Shown: positions 5,600 to 7,644 of the stretch, in pieces
Position numbering within the stretch: position 1 is the stretch's first letter
Layout of the letters: the number at the start of each line of letters is the position of its first letter
Notes under the pieces: generated by a model
Database searches by the model: none
What the model was told of the DNA's origin: nothing
The model's input: the letters and a program-made list of their open reading frames with translations, nothing else
Made by a program: the position numbers and the translations under genes
DNA from: an uncultured Clostridia bacterium
GTDB lineage: Bacteria > Bacillota > Clostridia > Oscillospirales > Oscillospiraceae
Reading direction: 5' to 3'
Assembly: GCA_945926565.1 (NCBI GenBank)
Contig: CAMELY010000064.1
Coordinates: 1 to 7,644 of the forward strand
Length of the DNA: 7,644 nucleotides

Positions 5600-6958
5600 A
5601 TGAAAGCGAAAACCATCTTTTACTGTACCAGCTGCGGCAACGAATTTCCGAAATGGCAGGGGAGATGCCCCGGCTGCGGGAGCTGGAACACCATTGTAGA
5701 GCAGCCTGCGGCCAGCCGAGCCAAAACAGCCGACCTTCCCGCCGCATCCAGCCGTGCCTTGAGCCGCGCTCTGCCGCTGGATCAGGTCGAGACGGATGAA
5801 GAGATCCGCTTCTGCACCGGCATGGGTGAGCTGGACCGAGTGCTGGGCGGAGGCGCCGTCCGCGGTTCTCTGGTGCTGGTAGGCGGCAGCCCCGGCATCG
5901 GAAAATCCACTCTGATGCTTCAGATCTGTGACAATCTGTCCCGGAATTACAAGGTGCTCTATGTCTCAGGCGAGGAATCTGCCCGGCAGATCAAGCTCCG
6001 GGCAAAACGACTGGGCGTGGCAGGGGAGAGGCTGTACCTTCTGGCAGAGACCAACCTGACCCGGGTGCTGGACAGCGTGGAACAGGTTGCACCGGATATT
6101 TTGGTGGTGGACTCCATCCAGACCATGTACCAGGACAATTCCGACTCGCTGCCCGGCAGCGTGGCCCAGGTAAAGGCCTGCGCTATGAATCTGATGGAGC
6201 TGGCCAAGGGTCAGGGTATCACTGTCTTTGTCATCGGCCATATCAATAAGGAGGGCTCCATTGCCGGCCCCAAGGTGCTGGAGCATATTGTTGACTGCGT
6301 GCTCTCCTTTGAGGGTGATCAGAATCTGCTCTATCGGATTCTGCGGGCAACCAAAAACCGGTTTGGCGCCACAGATGAGATCGGCGTCTTTGAGATGCTG
6401 GATTCCGGCCTGCGGGAGGTTCCGAATCCGTCGGAGATGCTGCTCTCCGGCCGGCCAACCGGGACGCCCGGCACCTGCGTCACCTGTGTGATGGAGGGCA
6501 TCCGCCCGGTCTTGGCGGAGGTTCAGGCCCTGGTCACCCTGAGCAGCTTTTCCGTGCCTCGCCGCACCAGCAACGGCGTGGAGTACAACCGGGCCATGCT
6601 GCTGCTGGCAGTTCTGGAAAAGCGGGGCGGCCTGCGCATTGGAAACTGCGACGCCTATATCAATGTCATCGGCGGCCTCAACCTGAATGAGCCAGCCGCC
6701 GACCTGGCGATTGTTCTGGCGCTGGCCTCCAGCTTCCGGGACAAGCCGGTGCCGGACGATCTGACCGCCGTAGGTGAGGTGGGCCTGACCGGCGAGATCC
6801 GCAGTGTAGGCACCATGGGCCAGCGGCTGTCGGAGATCCGGCGGCTGGGCTTTTCCAAATGCCTGGTGCCGTCCCGCGGCACTCAGGATATCTCCATTCC
6901 AGGTCTCCAGCTGATTTCTGTGCGGAATATCCGTGAGGCGCTGGCCGTGCTTCTATAA
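5600..6958 (+). CDS. radA: DNA repair protein RadA/Sms
   Basis: RadA is a RecA-like ATPase and helicase that drives branch migration of recombination intermediates in repair and transformation. The 452 residues are of normal length and contain every landmark in order: a zinc finger (Cys9, Cys12, Cys23, Cys26), Walker A (GSPGIGKST, with Lys102), Walker B (ILVVD, with Asp171), the RadA-specific KNRFG motif (residues 252-256), and a C-terminal Lon-protease-like domain with VGEVGLTGEIR. ATG at 5600 has AAGGGG eight bases upstream. It lies 15 bases after the amidase and overlaps the next start codon by one base (TAATG), so it belongs to the same transcription run. In many Firmicutes disA follows radA; here a small unknown gene does. 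No unusual substitution was noticed. Confidence 0.97.
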   Translation: MKAKTIFYCTSCGNEFPKWQGRCPGCGSWNTIVEQPAASRAKTADLPAASSRALSRALPLDQVETDEEIRFCTGMGELDRVLGGGAVRGSLVLVGGSPGIGKSTLMLQICDNLSRNYKVLYVSGEESARQIKLRAKRLGVAGERLYLLAETNLTRVLDSVEQVAPDILVVDSIQTMYQDNSDSLPGSVAQVKACAMNLMELAKGQGITVFVIGHINKEGSIAGPKVLEHIVDCVLSFEGDQNLLYRILRATKNRFGATDEIGVFEMLDSGLREVPNPSEMLLSGRPTGTPGTCVTCVMEGIRPVLAEVQALVTLSSFSVPRRTSNGVEYNRAMLLLAVLEKRGGLRIGNCDAYINVIGGLNLNEPAADLAIVLALASSFRDKPVPDDLTAVGEVGLTGEIRSVGTMGQRLSEIRRLGFSKCLVPSRGTQDISIPGLQLISVRNIREALAVLL

Positions 6959-7245
6959 TGACAACGGCGGAGATGACTCAGATGAAATATATCCGATACA
7001 GTGATCTGCGCGCCTATCTGGCAGTTCTGTTAGCTGAGAGCCGCCAGCGGGCCGCAGCGGCCCGGCAGACGCCTGTCCGCTGCGCAGAGGATGCGGAAGA
7101 TTTACTGGCTGCTCTGAACGCGGCAGACGCTGAGGAGCTATGCCTTACCGAGATCGGCCAGTGGGCAGCCGGAAATGCCATTGAAGGAGATCTTGTATTG
7201 AATCCGCGCGTGAATTTGCCGGGTGATTTTTATAGACAGCGGTAG
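6958..7245 (+). CDS. Small protein of unknown function, coupled to radA
   Basis: I do not recognise the family. As drawn the product has 95 residues, and its ATG overlaps the radA stop codon (TAATG), which suggests translational coupling. ATG at 6982 is a good alternative (87 residues, beginning MKYIRYSDLRAYLAVLL) because CGGAG lies nine bases before it; the first eight residues look less protein-like than what follows. The sequence is Ala-rich and mostly helical to about residue 70 (AESRQRAAAARQTPVRC, then EDLLAALNAADAEELCLTEI), ending with a more polar stretch, NPRVNLPGDFYRQR. There is no signal peptide, membrane segment or metal-binding motif. Codon use resembles that of radA. Its place suggests a role or regulation tied to RadA, but this is inference. 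The frame is long for chance and well positioned, so it is probably a real gene. Confidence 0.65.
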   Translation: MTTAEMTQMKYIRYSDLRAYLAVLLAESRQRAAAARQTPVRCAEDAEDLLAALNAADAEELCLTEIGQWAAGNAIEGDLVLNPRVNLPGDFYRQR

Positions 7246-7281
7246 CGGCGAATGTGCCGCCGTCTATGCGGCAAGTTTGCC
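7245..7281 (+). repeat. Overlapping short inverted repeats after the small gene
   Basis: GCGGC (7245-7249) can pair with GCCGC (7256-7260), while TGCCGC (7255-7260) can instead pair with GCGGCA (7268-7273); GGCAA and TTGCC (7270-7281) form a third tight dyad. The folds exclude one another. There is no U tract, so this is not a convincing intrinsic terminator, and read-through toward the recombinase gene is possible. Confidence 0.3.
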
Positions 7282-7288
7282 CCATGCC

Positions 7289-7317
7289 TTGACAGGAGAG
7301 GGGCTTTCTGCTAAAAT
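7289..7317 (+). promoter_or_regulatory. Strong sigma-A-type promoter of the recombinase gene
   Basis: TTGACA (7289-7294) and TAAAAT (7312-7317) are separated by exactly 17 bases, 11 of 12 consensus positions, the best promoter on the plus strand of this window. The start would be near 7324, inside the palindrome that follows, giving a leader of about 108 bases. Confidence 0.75.
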
Positions 7318-7320
7318 ACA

Positions 7321-7352
7321 AACCTGAACAAAATAAAAATTTTGTTCAGGTT
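7321..7352. repeat. Perfect 14-bp inverted repeat at the predicted transcription start
   Basis: AACCTGAACAAAAT (7321-7334) and its exact reverse complement (7339-7352) flank AAAA. The element begins four bases after the -10 box. It could be a repressor operator over the start site, a 5' stem-loop of the messenger, or, read as 12-bp arms around an 8-bp spacer, a binding site for the tyrosine recombinase encoded next to it. There is no U tract on the plus strand after the stem, so it is not a forward terminator; on the minus strand it is followed by a U-rich stretch. Confidence 0.85.
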
Positions 7353-7431
7353 GAGGGAGGTAAAGCAGCTCTTCTCAAGCATTGACAGGCCTGCACAAGC
7401 TCAGATATCTGACGAAAGAGGTTTTTGTACT

Positions 7432-7644
7432 ATGGACTATCGAGAATTTGCTTCTCCAATGCTCTGTGATTTTTTGGCCTACCATGAGTCGGTCAAAGGT
7501 CATTCCAATCTGACAGTTGACGAATACTGTCTGGATCTCCGGAACTTTTTCCGCTACATGAAGCGGCTGAAGCGCGTCGTACCCTGGGACACGCCGGAGT
7601 CGGAAATATCTATTGATGATGTGGACGCTGCGTTTCTGGGGACT
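7432..7644 (+). CDS. XerC/XerD-like tyrosine recombinase, partial (N-terminus only)
   Basis: 71 codons are present before the window ends. The residues (FLAYHESVKGHSNLTVDEYCLDLRNFF..., residues 14-40, quoted up to 7-40 in parts) match the N-terminal SAM-like core-binding domain of XerC/XerD-type recombinases, where an YxxxLxxFFRYM-like helix helps clamp the DNA. The catalytic domain with its Arg-His-Arg triad and Tyr nucleophile is outside the window, so activity cannot be judged. ATG at 7432 is preceded by AAAGAGG ten bases upstream. The gene has its own strong promoter and a palindrome in its leader, about 190 bases after the small radA-linked gene, and on the same strand. It may be the chromosome-dimer resolvase or an accessory integrase; no phage or transposon gene is seen on this side, which favours a housekeeping Xer-type enzyme. 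Confidence 0.8.
   Translation, partial: MDYREFASPMLCDFLAYHESVKGHSNLTVDEYCLDLRNFFRYMKRLKRVVPWDTPESEISIDDVDAAFLGT

Noticed and set aside
7326..7347. GAAC...GTTC resembling a Gram-positive LexA (SOS) box near the recombinase
   Set aside because: LexA/DinR boxes have GAAC and GTTC four bases apart; here the gap is 14, so the match comes only from the longer palindrome.
7321..7352. Palindrome as a dif site for chromosome dimer resolution
   Set aside because: Its sequence does not resemble known Firmicute dif sites, and it sits on a promoter start rather than in free intergenic DNA; kept only as a possible recombinase-binding site.
7382..7411. Second TTGACA as a promoter closer to the recombinase
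   Set aside because: No acceptable -10 box follows at 16-18 bases (best is TATCTG), and the start would fall on the ribosome binding site.
1..7644. CRISPR array, insertion sequence, tRNA or rRNA gene, anti-phage cassette
   Set aside because: No spaced direct repeats, transposase frames, cloverleaf-like stretches or defence-type domains were seen on either strand.

Overview
The window looks like a piece of chromosome from a spore-forming member of the Clostridia, probably a gut Oscillospirales/Eubacteriales lineage. The grounds are moderately high G+C codon use, strong AGGAGG-type ribosome binding sites with TTG and GTG starts, a cotJ spore-coat locus, a CwlD-type cortex amidase and a class B sortase. 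There is no rRNA, tRNA, CRISPR array or insertion sequence, and I see no evidence of a novel defence or mobile system. The placement is inferred from gene content only.

Layout. (1) Positions 1-442, minus strand: the N-terminal part of a pyroglutamyl peptidase (pcp), cut by the window edge, with a near-consensus promoter. (2) Positions 443-765: a divergent intergenic region holding the pcp promoter, an 8-bp inverted repeat pair, and a promoter with an internal dyad facing right. (3) Positions 766-2301, plus strand: a complete sirohaem [4Fe-4S] nitrite/sulfite reductase. (4) A bidirectional hairpin terminator separates it from a convergent cotJ locus (2328-3044, minus strand). There cotJA and cotJB are fused into one reading frame, and cotJC (spore-coat manganese catalase) survives only as its first ~64 residues plus an unrelated tail that runs into the terminator. 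(5) Positions 3247-3879, plus strand: an acidic lipoprotein of unknown function with its own promoter and a strong terminator. (6) Positions 4007-7245, plus strand: a tightly spaced run of class B sortase, CwlD-like amidase, radA and a small unknown gene. (7) From 7289: an excellent sigma-A-type promoter whose predicted start lies inside a perfect 14-bp inverted repeat, followed by the first 71 codons of a XerC/XerD-like tyrosine recombinase.

How the genes fit together. The right-hand run combines envelope functions (sortase, amidase) with DNA repair (RadA); the close spacing suggests co-transcription but not one pathway. CwlD and the CotJ proteins both point to sporulation, with CwlD acting on cortex peptidoglycan and CotJ on the coat. 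The sirohaem reductase is an independent metabolic gene with its own promoter and terminator.

The points most worth following up are the CotJA-CotJB fusion with its broken cotJC partner, the long palindrome at the recombinase promoter, and an Arg-to-Cys change at an expected anion-binding position of the sirohaem reductase.
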